Shown here: positions 27,675 through 41,842 of the stretch, piece by piece
How positions within the stretch are numbered: position 1 is the first letter of the stretch
Layout: each line of letters opens with the position of its first letter
NCBI RefSeq assembly: GCF_026130605.1
Contig: NZ_JANFAU010000002.1
Coordinates: forward strand, 434,001-498,000
Source: Sphingomonas lycopersici
GTDB lineage: Bacteria; Pseudomonadota; Alphaproteobacteria; Sphingomonadales; Sphingomonadaceae
Reading direction: 5' to 3'
Length of the DNA stretch: 64,000 nucleotides
Notes under the pieces: model-generated
The model's database searches: none
Told to the model about the DNA's origin: nothing
The model's input: only the letters and a program-made list of their open reading frames with translations
Position numbers and translations under genes: made by a program

Positions 27675-27908
27675 ATGAGCAAATTGCACCTTGTGATGGG
27701 TGGCCGCGTCAGCGATCCGCGCACCCTCGATTTCGCGGACCTGTCGTCGATCGAGATCGTCGGCGTCTTCCCCGATTACGCCACCGCCGAAAAGGCTTGG
27801 CGCGCCGCCGCGCAGCGCACGGTGGACGATGCCGAGATGAAATATGTCGTCGTCCACCTCCACCGCCTGCTCGAGCCCGATCTGCTCAAGCCGGGCACCG
27901 GCGCGTAA
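27675..27908 (+). CDS. DUF4170 family protein
   Basis: This 77-residue protein matches DUF4170: MSKLHLVMGGRVSDP, VGVFPDYATAEKAWRAAAQRTVDDAEMKY and VVHLHRLLEPD. The family is widespread in alphaproteobacteria and has no known function. The compact alpha/beta layout suggests a small cytosolic protein. It is monocistronic and sits between two repeats. Confidence 0.87.
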   Translation: MSKLHLVMGGRVSDPRTLDFADLSSIEIVGVFPDYATAEKAWRAAAQRTVDDAEMKYVVVHLHRLLEPDLLKPGTGA

Positions 27909-27911
27909 CCT

Positions 27912-28026
27912 CCGTCACCCCTGCCTCGAGCCGGGGTCCGTCGGGAGGCAGGCGCAGGGACAAGAGGCTCCAGCCGCAAAGCTTGAGGCACAATGGACCC
28001 CGGCTCAAGGCCGGGGGGTGACGGGG
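27912..28026. repeat. Long dispersed repeat, family F copy 1
   Basis: A 115-base element begins CCGTCACCCCTGCCTCGAGC and ends CAAGGCCGGGGGGTGACGGG. Its interior GTCGGGAGGCAGGCGC and GAGGCACAATGGACCCCGGC recurs at 40287-40395. The ends are inverted, but the interior is not palindromic. Confidence 0.83.
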
Positions 28027-28060
28027 TGATCCGAACGAGCCCGATCGCCCGGAACCCACC

Positions 28061-28141
28061 CCGTTCGCCCTGAGCTTGTCGAAGGGCCGCCCTTCTTCCT
28101 AGCGAAGAAGGGCAGGGTCTCGACAGGTTCAGCCCGAACGG
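28061..28141. repeat. Palindromic repeat, family D copy 2
   Basis: CCGTTCGCCCTGAGCTTGTC and GACAGGTTCAGCCCGAACGG are inverted arms related to 27533-27612, with GGGCCGCCCTTC and GAAGAAGGGCAGG inside. Mismatches show the copy has diverged. Confidence 0.82.
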
Positions 28142-28150
28142 AAGACGGGC

Positions 28151-28175
28151 AACCCGGCTCCAACGAAGCCGGGTT
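28151..28175 (-). terminator. Hairpin terminator of greA
   Basis: AACCCGGCT and AGCCGGGTT form a perfect 9-bp stem with a 7-base loop, starting 12 bases after the greA stop. The T-run on this strand is short, so termination may be partial. Confidence 0.5.
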
Positions 28176-28187
28176 TCATGCACAATC

Positions 28188-28664
28188 TCAGATAAATTCG
28201 ATCTTCGACACGACATAGTAACGGTCGCCCGCGGGCACCGACACCTCGACCTCGTCGTCGACGCTGCGCCCGATCAATGCGCGGCCGAGCGGGGAATTGT
28301 AGCTGATCCGCCCGGTCTTGGCGTCCGCCTCGGTCTGACCGACGATCTGATATTTCACCGGCTTCTCGTCTTCGTCGAGCAGGGTGACGGTCGCGCCGAA
28401 CACCACCTTGTCGCCTGAAAGCTCGCGCGGATCGATGATCTGTGCGCGCGACAATTTGTCCTCGATATCGGCGATCGACGCCTCGATCTGGCCCTGACGC
28501 TCCTTCGCCGCATGATATTCGGCGTTTTCCGAAAGGTCGCCGTGCGCGCGCGCTTCCTCGATCGCGTCGACGATCAGCGGACGCTCGGCCTTCAGGCGTT
28601 TGAGATCGGCATTGAGCTTCTCATAGCCTTCCTGAAGCATCGGCATCTTTTCGACCGTCGCCAT
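28188..28664 (-). CDS. greA: Transcription elongation factor GreA
   Basis: This 158-residue factor rescues backtracked RNA polymerase by stimulating cleavage of the nascent RNA. The N-terminal coiled coil ([21 protein letters not shown], then [18 protein letters not shown]) holds the acidic tip residues in GDLSENAEY. The C-terminal FKBP-like domain ends [22 protein letters not shown]. The ATG at 28664 gives the standard length. It lies 76 bp downstream of carB. Confidence 0.96.
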   Translation of the reverse strand: MATVEKMPMLQEGYEKLNADLKRLKAERPLIVDAIEEARAHGDLSENAEYHAAKERQGQIEASIADIEDKLSRAQIIDPRELSGDKVVFGATVTLLDEDEKPVKYQIVGQTEADAKTGRISYNSPLGRALIGRSVDDEVEVSVPAGDRYYVVSKIEFI

Positions 28665-28740
28665 CACGCAATCCTTCGTCAAAGCCCCTTCCCCGAGCGA
28701 CCCGGGTGGGCCGCTTCGCACTATCCTTCAATGTCGGGGA

Positions 28741-32072
<3,332 letters not shown>

Positions 32073-32073
<1 letters not shown>

Positions 32074-32309
32074 TAGCTTATCTTCGATCCTGGTTCTTCG
32101 ATCACACCGAGATAGCCTCGGCCATCCTTGTCTTTTCCGAACGTGCAGTGCGCGCCCAAGCTTAGCGTCGTCGCACCGTGCGCGCTTCGGATTTTCGCCC
32201 TTACGCGCTGCACATCTGCCACAGACACGCCGCAACGTTGGGCGATTTCATCGTCAGAAACGTTGGCAACACATGCTCCGAGAAGCATGAATGCCAACAG
32301 AAATCTCAC
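32073..32309 (-). CDS. Small putative lipoprotein between carA and carB
   Basis: A 78-residue reading frame starts at GTG (32309), which overlaps the carA stop by 4 nt (GTGA), and ends in TAA overlapping the carB start (TAATG). The N-terminus [12 protein letters not shown] looks like a lipoprotein signal with a lipobox ending at Cys13. The mature part contains [23 protein letters not shown], which resembles a helix-turn-helix, then an unrecognised basic tail. Hand counting gives about 55% G+C, clearly below the neighbours. The start/stop interlocking on both sides argues that it is translated. I recognise no family. A shorter product starting at the internal Met8 is possible. Confidence 0.65.
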
Positions 32310-33496
32310 CGCAGCATCCCGACGAACTTCTCGAACAGATACAGGCTGTCCTGCGGTCCGGGCGAGGCTTCGGGATGATATTGCACGCTGAACGCCGGGC
32401 GGTCGGTCAGTTCGATCCCGCAATTGGAGCCGTCGAACAGCGACACATGCGTCTCGCGCGCGTTGGCCGGCAGGCTGTCGCGATCGACCGCGAAGCCGTG
32501 GTTCATGCTGGTGATCTCGACCGCGCCGTCGCTCAGCCGCTTGACCGGGTGGTTGGCGCCGCGGTGACCCTGGAACATCTTGGTCGTCTTGCCGCCGACT
32601 GCGATGCCGATCAGCTGATGGCCGAGGCAGATGCCGAACATCGGCAGCTTGGTGTCGAGCAATTGCCGGATCACCGGCACGGCATATTCGCCGGTCGCGG
32701 CGGGATCGCCGGGGCCGTTCGACAGGAAGATGCCGTCGGGGCCGAGCGCCATGATCTCGTCATAGCTCGCGGTCGCCGGCACCACCGACACTTTCGCACC
32801 CGCCTCAACAAGGTTGCGGAAGATATTGTGTTTGCTGCCATAATCGACCGCGACGACATGCGGGCGATCGTCGTCACTCGTGTGAACTTCGTGAACTTTG
32901 CCCTGATAGCCGAAGCCGAGCCGCCAGATGCCGCCCTCACGATTGTCGCCCCAGCCGAAATGGGTTTCGGTGGTCACCGCCTTGGCTAGGTCCATCCCCT
33001 CCAGCCCCGGCCAGGTGCGCGCCATCTCCAGCAGCAGCGGGATATCGAACTTGCCCGCCGCCGAATGCGCGATCACCCCGTTGGGGGCGCCGCCGGTGCG
33101 GATGCGGCGAGTCAGCGCGCGGGTGTCGATCCCGGCGAGGCCGACGCGCGCGTGGCGCTTCATCCACGCATCGAGCTGCTCGACGTTGCGGAAGTTGGAC
33201 GGCGCGGTGACGTCCTCGCGGACGATCATGCCGAGCGCGTGGGGCTCGTCCGCCTCGACATCGTCGGCATTGGTGCCGACGTTGCCGATATGCGGGAAAG
33301 TGAAGGTGATGATCTGACCGGCAAAGCTCGGGTCGGTCATGATCTCCTGATAGCCGGTCATCGCGGTGTGGAAGCAGACTTCCCCCACCACTTCGCCCTC
33401 GGCGCCGAAGCCTCGCCCCCAGGCAACCTCGCCGGACGCGAGGACAAGGACGCCGGTGGCTCCTTCGGGCACGGCAAAAGGCTTGGCGTCGGCCAT
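32306..33496 (-). CDS. carA: Carbamoyl-phosphate synthase small subunit
   Basis: This 396-residue glutaminase subunit releases ammonia for CarB. The N-terminal CarA domain shows VCFHTAMTGYQEIMTDPSFAGQ and FPHIGNVG. The class I amidotransferase domain has the nucleophile in FGICLGHQLIG and the His/Glu pair in QYHPEASPGP. The ATG at 33496 is standard. It is the first gene of a three-gene unit, carA-small gene-carB, in which all junctions overlap. Confidence 0.97.
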   Translation of the reverse strand: MADAKPFAVPEGATGVLVLASGEVAWGRGFGAEGEVVGEVCFHTAMTGYQEIMTDPSFAGQIITFTFPHIGNVGTNADDVEADEPHALGMIVREDVTAPSNFRNVEQLDAWMKRHARVGLAGIDTRALTRRIRTGGAPNGVIAHSAAGKFDIPLLLEMARTWPGLEGMDLAKAVTTETHFGWGDNREGGIWRLGFGYQGKVHEVHTSDDDRPHVVAVDYGSKHNIFRNLVEAGAKVSVVPATASYDEIMALGPDGIFLSNGPGDPAATGEYAVPVIRQLLDTKLPMFGICLGHQLIGIAVGGKTTKMFQGHRGANHPVKRLSDGAVEITSMNHGFAVDRDSLPANARETHVSLFDGSNCGIELTDRPAFSVQYHPEASPGPQDSLYLFEKFVGMLR

Positions 33497-33601
33497 GATC
33501 GGCGGGCACTCCGTTCGTTAAAATTCGCGATGTCGCTAAGCCCCGTCCGCTAGGGATTTGCCCCCCTCGCGTCAACCGTCCGCGGGCGCTATCTCGCTCA
33601 C

Positions 33602-34054
33602 ATGATTCGAGACGACATCAAGCAAGCCCAGATCGCCGCGATGAAGGCCGGCGACAAGGAAACCCGCAGCGCGGTCAGCCTGATCCAGGCCGCGATCAAG
33701 AATCGCGACATCGAGGCGCGCACCGGCCCCGCCCCTGCCGACGACGACGCTTTGGTGGTCGAGGTGCTGCAGAAAATGGTCAAGCAGCGCCGCGAATCGA
33801 TCGACATGTATCGCAAGGGCGGCCGCGAGGAGCTGGCCAAGGCCGAGGAAAACGAAGTCGCGGTGATCGAGCGCTTCCTGCCACAGCAGATGAGCGAGGA
33901 CGAGACCCGCGCGGCGATCGAGACGATCAAGGCCGAGCTCGGCGCGAGCGGCATGAAGGACATGGGCCGCGTGATGGCCGAGCTCAAGGCGCGCCACGCC
34001 AGCGTGCTCGACATGTCCAAGGCGAGCGGGCTGGTGAAGGCGGCGCTGAGCTGA
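33602..34054 (+). CDS. GatB/YqeY domain protein
   Basis: This 150-residue YqeY-type protein resembles the C-terminal tRNA-binding tail of GatB: IRDDIKQAQIAAMKAGDKETRSAVSLIQAAIKN, then VIERFLPQQMSEDETRAAIE and GASGMKDMGRVMAELKAR. Free-standing members are thought to bind tRNA or assist amidotransferases, without direct proof. It is divergent from carA (105 bp) and lies upstream of dnaG, an arrangement common in bacteria where yqeY neighbours rpsU, dnaG and rpoD. Confidence 0.88.
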   Translation: MIRDDIKQAQIAAMKAGDKETRSAVSLIQAAIKNRDIEARTGPAPADDDALVVEVLQKMVKQRRESIDMYRKGGREELAKAEENEVAVIERFLPQQMSEDETRAAIETIKAELGASGMKDMGRVMAELKARHASVLDMSKASGLVKAALS

Positions 34055-34064
34055 ATCACCCGCT

Positions 34065-34092
34065 CGTCATTCCCGCGCAGGCGGGAATGACG
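34065..34092. repeat. Short palindrome between yqeY-like gene and dnaG
   Basis: CGTCATTCCCGCGC and GCGGGAATGACG are near-perfect arms around AG, forming a compact hairpin 10 bases after the YqeY-like stop. It may act as a terminator that isolates dnaG from upstream transcription. Confidence 0.8.
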
Positions 34093-34153
34093 GGTAGAGA
34101 GCGGGCGACCGCGTTAAATTTCATTGCGGGCGGAGAGCTCCCGGCGCATAGGG

Positions 34154-34159
34154 TATAAT
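34154..34159 (+). promoter_or_regulatory. Perfect -10 box before dnaG
   Basis: TATAAT at 34154-34159 is an exact sigma-70 -10 hexamer, rare by chance in such GC-rich DNA. I see no good -35 box at the usual spacing. Transcription from it would start near the dnaG GTG at 34166. Confidence 0.45.
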
Positions 34160-34165
34160 GCGCGG

Positions 34166-36042
34166 GTGAGTCTCTCCCCCGCCTTTCTCGACGAGTTGCG
34201 TGCCCGCACCTCGCTGTCGACGCTGATCGGCAAGACGGTGAAGCTCACCAAGGCCGGGCGCGAGTACAAGGGCTGCTGCCCCTTCCACAACGAAAAGACG
34301 CCGAGCTTCTACGTCAACGACGAGAAGGGCTTCTATCATTGCTTCGGCTGCTCGGCGCACGGCGATGCGATTCGCTGGATGACCGATCAGCGCGGGCTGC
34401 CGTTCATCGATGCGGTGAAGGACCTCGCCGCCGCCGCCGGGCTCGACGTCCCCGCCCCCGACCCGCGCGCCGCGCAGCGTGCCGAGCGGCAGAAGGGGCT
34501 CCACGACGCGATGGCCGAGGCGCAGGCCTGGTTCGTCACCCAGCTTTCCGGCATCTCGGGCGGCGAGGCGCGTGCGCTGATCGAGCGGCGCGGGCTGACC
34601 ACCGAGACGGCGCGCGACTTCGGTCTCGGCTTCGCCCCCGACGCGCGCGGCAAATTGCGCACCGCGCTCAAGGATTATGGCGACGCCGCGCTGATCGAGG
34701 CCGGGTTGCTGATCAGCGTCGAGAATAAGGAGCCCTATGATCGCTTCCGCGGCCGGCTGATGATCCCGATCCGCGATCCGCGCGGGCGGGTGATCGCGTT
34801 CGGCGGCCGCGTGATCGGTGACGGCGAACCGAAGTACCTCAACTCACCCGATACGCCGCTCTTCGACAAGGGGCGCACGCTCTACAACCTCGATCGCGCC
34901 GCGCCGGCCGCGCGCAAGGCGGGGCGCGTGTTCGTGGTCGAGGGCTATATGGACGTGATCGCGCTGGCGCAGGCCGGCGTGGCCGAAGCGGTCGCCCCGC
35001 TCGGCACCGCGCTGACCGAACATCAGCTTGAGCGCCTGTGGCGGATGGTCGACGTGCCGATCCTGTGCTTCGACGGCGACGCCGCCGGGCAGAAAGCCGC
35101 GATCCGCGCCGCGCATCGCGCACTGCCGATGCTCGCGCCGGGGTGCAGCCTCGCCTTCGTCACCCTCCCCGACGGGCAGGACCCCGACGATCTGGTCAAG
35201 GCGAAGGGCGCCGCTGCATTCGAGGCGTTGGTGCGCGATGCCGAGCCTTTGGTCGATCGGCTGTGGAAGCACGAATTCGCCGCCGAGCCGCTCAACACCC
35301 CCGAACAGCGCGCCGGGCTGCGCCGCCGCCTCACCGAACTGGCGCAGGCGATCGCCGACCCTTCGGTACGCAGCGAATATCAGAACGAATTCCGCCACCG
35401 TTTCGACACCGCCTTCGCGCGCGCGCCTGCCGCGCGAGGCAACTTCACGCCGCGCGCCGCGGGTCGTCCCGGTCAGCGCTGGGCGCCCCCGCCGCTGCCG
35501 ATCACCGAGGATGCCAAGGCGGTCCGCGCCGCGGGCGGGATCGATCGCGTGCTCGCCAAGGCGGTGCTCGCCGGTCTGATCCGTCACCCGGCGGAGATCG
35601 CGCGGCATATGGAGGTGCTGGGTAGCCTGCGCTTCGTCGATGGCGCGCTCGGGCGATTGTTCGAGGCCGTGGTCGATGTCGCGCTGGAGGATCGCGCGCT
35701 TGATAGCGGGCGGCTCGTTACCATATTGGCGCGGTCGGGTTTCGAAACAGTGGCTTCAGACCTGCTGCGGGCCGATACGATGCCATATAGTTTCACGCAG
35801 CGGACAGGGGATGAAAACCAGGCGCGCGCCGACCTCGATGAGGCGATCGCGATCCTGGTGGCCGGCCCGGAGGTGAATGCGGCGCTCGCGGAGGCAACTG
35901 CCGCGATGCAGGCGCGTTTCACCGACGAGGCGTTCGAGCGACAGGTAGCATTGGTGAAGGAAAAGCAGGCGTTGGAGCTTCGGCTTGCAAATCTCGTGCA
36001 GTCGAACGAAGACGCCCGCGCTTTTGGTTCCGAGGACGATTG

Positions 36043-36043
<1 letters not shown>
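34166..36043 (+). CDS. dnaG: DNA primase
   Basis: This 625-residue primase makes RNA primers for the replication fork. The N-terminal CHC2 zinc finger is complete (C38, H41, C59, C62 in CPFH and CFGC). The RNA polymerase core follows ([26 protein letters not shown]), then the TOPRIM domain with [11 protein letters not shown] and [12 protein letters not shown]. The C-terminal helical region would bind DnaB helicase. The start is a GTG at 34166 ([15 protein letters not shown]); an upstream in-frame codon at 34124 adds an unlikely basic leader. The stop shares a base with the rpoD start (TGATG). Confidence 0.96.
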
Positions 36044-38067
<2,024 letters not shown>

Positions 38068-38094
38068 CGCGGCGCTGACACCGTGAAACAGAGC

Positions 38095-38127
38095 AAGGGC
38101 GGTCCGAAAGGGCCGCCCTTCGCTTTT
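38095..38127 (+). terminator. Intrinsic terminator of dnaG-rpoD
   Basis: AAGGGCGGTCC-GAAA-GGGCCGCCCTT forms an 11-bp stem with one G-U pair and a GNRA-like tetraloop, followed by TCGCTTTT. It is the clearest rho-independent terminator in the window. Confidence 0.85.
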
Positions 38128-38141
38128 GCCGAGACGGGAAT

Positions 38142-38207
38142 CCCCCGGCGGCACGGGGGTGCGATGCCGCCGGGGGCCGCACAAAGCCCGGAGCGGGGCC
38201 GTGCGGC
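38142..38207 (+). other. Two tandem strong hairpins after the rpoD terminator
   Basis: CCCCCGGCGGCA (38142-38153) pairs perfectly with TGCCGCCGGGGG (38165-38176) around an 11-base loop. GCCGCAC (38176-38182) pairs with GTGCGGC (38201-38207) around a GC-rich centre. The structure belongs to none of the palindrome families in this window. It could be a backup terminator or part of a structured RNA. Confidence 0.5.
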
Positions 38208-38538
38208 TTGCACCGGATGCGGTGAATCGGGACCGAACCTTCACCGTCATCCTGCCGATCGGCTTTGAAGGAGGGGAGCCGCCGTCGACAGGCTCGTTCT
38301 ACCCGCCGGACGATTGCTGCCCGGTCGACGGATCACGCGCCCTATTCCGCGCGAAATGCGTATCCCGGTGTCCCGCACCTGGTCTGGACTCCCGCAGTCG
38401 TGGAGCACATTCAGATGAGATCGCCTTGCCCGATTTTACCTCCACATCGGGGGCGAACCGCGCAATTTGCCGGGCAACCCGGCCCGATCTGACGCCAATC
38501 CATTGCCGCTCCCGGCGCGCCGCGCGCAGAATCGCGAC
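38208..38538. other. Non-coding stretch before the PAS protein gene
   Basis: No convincing gene, tRNA or repeat is visible in these 331 bases. Frames that cross it lack ribosome sites and recognisable sequence. It contains CGACAGGCTCGTTC, a fragment resembling the family D repeats, and must hold the promoter of the next gene, although I cannot place it. Confidence 0.5.
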
Positions 38539-39426
38539 ATGCCGATTCCCGATCAGCTCCGGCAGCGCGGCGATCAGCGCGTCACCGCTTCGCAGCTCGT
38601 GCGGAATTTCGGCCTGTGGCAGGAACGGGCGGCACGCGGCCCGGTCTATGTTCTCCACCGCGGACGCCCGCGGCTGGTGCTCACCTCGATCGACCTGATG
38701 GATGCGTTGTGCGCGCCGCATGTGGCGCCTCGGGCGGATGATTCTGCGCTCGCCACCTTGCTCGACGCCGACGGATCGATCGCACTGATCCTTGATCGCG
38801 AGGGCGATATCCTGTTGGCGAGCGCAGCCGCGCGTGCGCGTTTCGGGGAGACGCTGCGGCGCGGCGCACACCCGGGGGCCTTGGATAGAACCGGCGGCGA
38901 GCTGCTCGACGCCGCGGCGGCGCGCGTCATCGCGAGCGGCATCGCCGAAACGATCGAGATCATGCCTGACGCCTTTCCCTCGCGCCGCCTGCGCTGCCGG
39001 CTCTCCCCCTTTCCCGACGGTTGCCTGTTGCGCGCCACCGACATGACCGCCGAACAGGCGCTGGCGGCGGCGCAGGCACGCGCGCGCGCCGTTCATGCCG
39101 CCGGCGAATCGGCCGGGGCGATCGCGGTGCGGCTGAGCCTGCGCGGCTATGTCGTCGCGCCCGGCGCCGCGCTCGCTGCGCTAACCGGGGTGTCCCGGGA
39201 GGCCCTGGCGACCGCGCGGTTCGCCTCGCTGCTGGCGGTGACGAGCCGGGTGGCGGTCGGCGAGGCGATCGAAGCCGTCGCCGGTGACGGCATCGCGCGC
39301 CGGGTCGACGCCGAATGCCTGGTCGACGGCGCCACCGCCGTTTCCGTCACGCTCGGGCTTGCCGCGGCGGCGATCGACGGCCGGATCGAGGAACTGGTCG
39401 CCACCATCGTTCGTCGCATCGCATAA
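38539..39426 (+). CDS. Phd-like N-terminal domain fused to PAS-like domains
   Basis: In this 295-residue protein, residues 14-57 (RVTASQLVRNFGLWQERAA, then GPVYVLHRGRPRLVL) closely follow the Phd/YefM antitoxin DNA-binding pattern. A PAS-like domain follows (about 76-170, IALILDREGDILLASAAARARFGETL) and a second, weaker one (about 188-290, LRGYVVAPGAALAALTGVSREAL). No kinase, GGDEF or separate helix-turn-helix region is present. I infer a DNA-binding sensor or a scaffold. The ATG at 38539 gives the compact N-terminus. It lies 471 bp after rpoD and 125 bp before another unknown gene on the same strand. Confidence 0.72.
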   Translation: MPIPDQLRQRGDQRVTASQLVRNFGLWQERAARGPVYVLHRGRPRLVLTSIDLMDALCAPHVAPRADDSALATLLDADGSIALILDREGDILLASAAARARFGETLRRGAHPGALDRTGGELLDAAAARVIASGIAETIEIMPDAFPSRRLRCRLSPFPDGCLLRATDMTAEQALAAAQARARAVHAAGESAGAIAVRLSLRGYVVAPGAALAALTGVSREALATARFASLLAVTSRVAVGEAIEAVAGDGIARRVDAECLVDGATAVSVTLGLAAAAIDGRIEELVATIVRRIA

Positions 39427-39551
39427 ACCCCCTCTTTACGTCGTTGGGTTAGGCAAATGGCTTGCGCAGGGCCCGACTCGACACGGCAGGTACCGTTCGG
39501 GCGTGGCCCAACCAACGCGCGCGTGTATTGTGCGCTGGACGAGGGACGATC

Positions 39552-40211
39552 GTGGCAAGTGTAACTGACCCCGCAACCATTTCGCTCGGCGAATCCGTGG
39601 CGACGCTCGTCGACGCCGACGGCACCGGCAACACCGGCTGGCCGACCGCGCTCGCTTATCCGGGGGCGCCGCTGCGTGATCTCGCCGATGCGGTGCATAA
39701 TATCTGTGCGCTGCACGGCATGGCGCCGAGCATCGTCGAACAGGCGAGCGAAGCGCCTGGCCCCGACGAACTGCGCGCGTGGTTGCGGACGACGGCCATT
39801 GCTTTCGACGAGGAACGGACTCTGCTCGCCGCGCTGGTCGCCGCGGTCGGCCCGCTTCCCTCGACCCCGGGTCAGGCGCAATCGGAGGCGACGGTGCTGG
39901 CGCAACGTCATGCGCTGGCGATGCTTGCGGTGTCGGATCGCGTCGGATGCGCGGCAGGCGCGGCGGCGGCCTTCCTGCTCGACTGGAGCGCGATCCGCCG
40001 CATCCTCGCGCTGGCCGGCGATCGCGTCGGAACCCGCCTCCCGCCGAGCCCGCTGCCGCGCGCGAGCGCGGTGATCGCGGCGCTCTCGGCATTGGGCGAC
40101 GCCAGCGGCACCCAGCGAGCGGTCACTTTCGGCGCGCAACAATTGCTCGCGCAGCATCGCGGGCTGTGGGAATTGCTCGATGCCCGTGCCTCGGCGCGGC
40201 GTGGGAATTAA
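39552..40211 (+). CDS. Hypothetical all-helical protein
   Basis: I do not recognise this 219-residue protein with certainty. It begins at a GTG (39552; an in-frame alternative lies at 39462) and appears soluble and almost wholly helical: LRDLADAVHNICALHGMAPSIVEQAS, LRAWLRTTAIAFDEERTLLAALVAAVGPLP, QRHALAMLAVSDRVGCAAGAAAAFLLDW and AVTFGAQQLLAQHRGLWELLDARASAR. The central histidines and acidic residues are evenly spread, with no obvious metal site. It probably belongs to a sphingomonad-restricted family, and its co-orientation with the Phd/PAS gene suggests a partner. Confidence 0.65.
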   Translation: MASVTDPATISLGESVATLVDADGTGNTGWPTALAYPGAPLRDLADAVHNICALHGMAPSIVEQASEAPGPDELRAWLRTTAIAFDEERTLLAALVAAVGPLPSTPGQAQSEATVLAQRHALAMLAVSDRVGCAAGAAAAFLLDWSAIRRILALAGDRVGTRLPPSPLPRASAVIAALSALGDASGTQRAVTFGAQQLLAQHRGLWELLDARASARRGN

Positions 40212-40286
40212 CGCCCCCTCCGAAGAACGGGATCACCTATCTTCCGTTCAGGGCGAACGGTTCATATCTGGCGCGGCATTCCCTTC

Positions 40287-40395
40287 CCGTCACCCCGGCC
40301 TTGAGCCGGGGTCCATCGGGAGGCAGGCGCGAAGCAAGAGGTTCTGGCCGAAACGCCCGAGGCACAATGGATCCCGGCTCAAGGCGGGATGACGG
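40287..40395. repeat. Long dispersed repeat, family F copy 2
   Basis: CCGTCACCCCGGCCTTGAGC starts the element and CCCGGCTCAAGGCGGGATGACGGG ends it. The interior GGGAGGCAGGCGC and GAGGCACAATGGATCCCGGC match copy 1 at 27912-28026. It fills the gap between the helical hypothetical gene and rmuC. Confidence 0.83.
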
Positions 40396-40401
40396 GCGGG
40401 C

Positions 40402-41781
40402 TCACTCCGCGATCAGCGGCCGCTCGCTCTCGTCCTCGGCATGCCCCGCGAGCAACTCGACCGGGGAGATCGTCTCGATCTCGCGCGCGCCGGGCTCGAT
40501 ATTGAGGTCGCGCAGCTTGCGCGCGCTCACCAGCGCGCGCGATTCGAAGCTCGCGACGAAGCCGTTGTAATTCTTCACCGCTGTGTTGAGCCCGCTCCCG
40601 ACGACGCGCAGATCGCCGACCGCCTTGGCGAGCCGGTCGTACAATTCCTTGCCCAGCGCACCGATCTGCCGCGCCTCGGTCGCCAGCCGCTCCTGCCGCC
40701 ACACCGCCGAGACGGTGCGCGCGATCGCGATCAGATTGGTCGGGGTCGCCAGCAGCACGCGCTTGTCGAACGCCGCATCCCATAGGGTCGGATCGTGTTC
40801 GAGCGCGGCGGAGAGGAAATGCTCGCCCGGCACGAACATGATGACGTAATCCGGCGCATCGGGGAACTGGCTCCAATAAGCTTTCGCGCCCAAGGTGTTG
40901 ACGTGCGCGCGCATCGCATTGGCATGCGCGGTCAGCCCGATCTGGCGCTCCTGCTCGTCGACCGCGGCGAATGCGTCCTGATAGGCGTTGAGCGACACTT
41001 TGGCATCGATCACCAAAGATTTGCCGCCCGGCACGCGCACCACCGCATCGGGGCGCAGCCGCTCGCCGTCGTCGCCGGTGACGCTCACCTCAAGCGCAAA
41101 ATCGGTATGTTCGGCGAGTCCGCAGGTCTCGAGCACGTTGCGCAATTGCTGCTCGCCCCAGCGTCCGCGCGCCTTGGGCGCGGCGCGCAGCGCGTTGACC
41201 AGCTTCTGCGCCTCCGCGCGCACCGATTCCTGCCCGACGCGCATCGCCTCGATCTGGCCGTAGAGGGTGCCGAACGCGTCGCGCCGCTCGGCCTCGACCT
41301 TGGCCACGCCTTCCTCGTAGCGCTGCAACCGCTCGGTGACCGGCTGGAGCAAGGCGCGCAGCCCCTGCCCCGCGCTTTCCTCCGACTGGCGGAAGCGTTC
41401 GTCGGCGCGTTCGAGGAACGCCTTCTGCGCCTCGCCGAGCAGATTGCCCGCGACCTCACGGAAACGGCCGGCCAGATCATCCTTCGCCGCCTTGAACTCG
41501 GCGAGCCGCGTCTCGAACGCCGCCGCCTCGGTCTCGCGCCGGGTAACTTCGGTACGCGCCTCGTCGCGCTCGCGGCGCATCGTCTCCAGTTCCGCGCGCA
41601 GTCCCTCGGCCGCCTTGGCACGTTCGCTCGCGGCGGCGAGATCGACGATTGCGCGCTTGAATTCCTCGGTGCGCTGGTCGCGCTCTGCCTGCAGCGCCGC
41701 AACCTCGCGGCGCGCGACGAACCAGCCGATCGCCAGACCGACGACGAGCGCGACAAGCGCGATGGCAGCGACTTCAATCAT
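40402..41781 (-). CDS. rmuC: DNA recombination protein RmuC
   Basis: The 459-residue protein has an N-terminal membrane helix (residues 4-23), a long coiled coil (25-130) and a C-terminal nuclease-like RmuC domain. That domain shows KARGRWGEQQLRNVLETCGL, RPDAVVRVPGGKSLVIDAKVSLNAYQDAF and FVPGEHFLSAALEHDPTLWDAAFDKRVLLATPTNLIAI. The D...DAK core suggests a PD-(D/E)XK nuclease. Family members limit inversions at short inverted repeats. It stands alone between a family F and a family A repeat. Confidence 0.93.
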   Translation of the reverse strand: MIEVAAIALVALVVGLAIGWFVARREVAALQAERDQRTEEFKRAIVDLAAASERAKAAEGLRAELETMRRERDEARTEVTRRETEAAAFETRLAEFKAAKDDLAGRFREVAGNLLGEAQKAFLERADERFRQSEESAGQGLRALLQPVTERLQRYEEGVAKVEAERRDAFGTLYGQIEAMRVGQESVRAEAQKLVNALRAAPKARGRWGEQQLRNVLETCGLAEHTDFALEVSVTGDDGERLRPDAVVRVPGGKSLVIDAKVSLNAYQDAFAAVDEQERQIGLTAHANAMRAHVNTLGAKAYWSQFPDAPDYVIMFVPGEHFLSAALEHDPTLWDAAFDKRVLLATPTNLIAIARTVSAVWRQERLATEARQIGALGKELYDRLAKAVGDLRVVGSGLNTAVKNYNGFVASFESRALVSARKLRDLNIEPGAREIETISPVELLAGHAEDESERPLIAE

Positions 41782-41842
41782 CGCCGGAACATAATCGGAA
41801 CACGACTTAACTGTCTAGGTCGGATCGACATTCGCTCTAAAG

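Noticed and set aside
38126..38698. Plus-strand frame crossing the gap after rpoD
   Set aside because: It runs through the hairpins and into the Phd/PAS gene in another frame, with low-complexity composition and no ribosome site.
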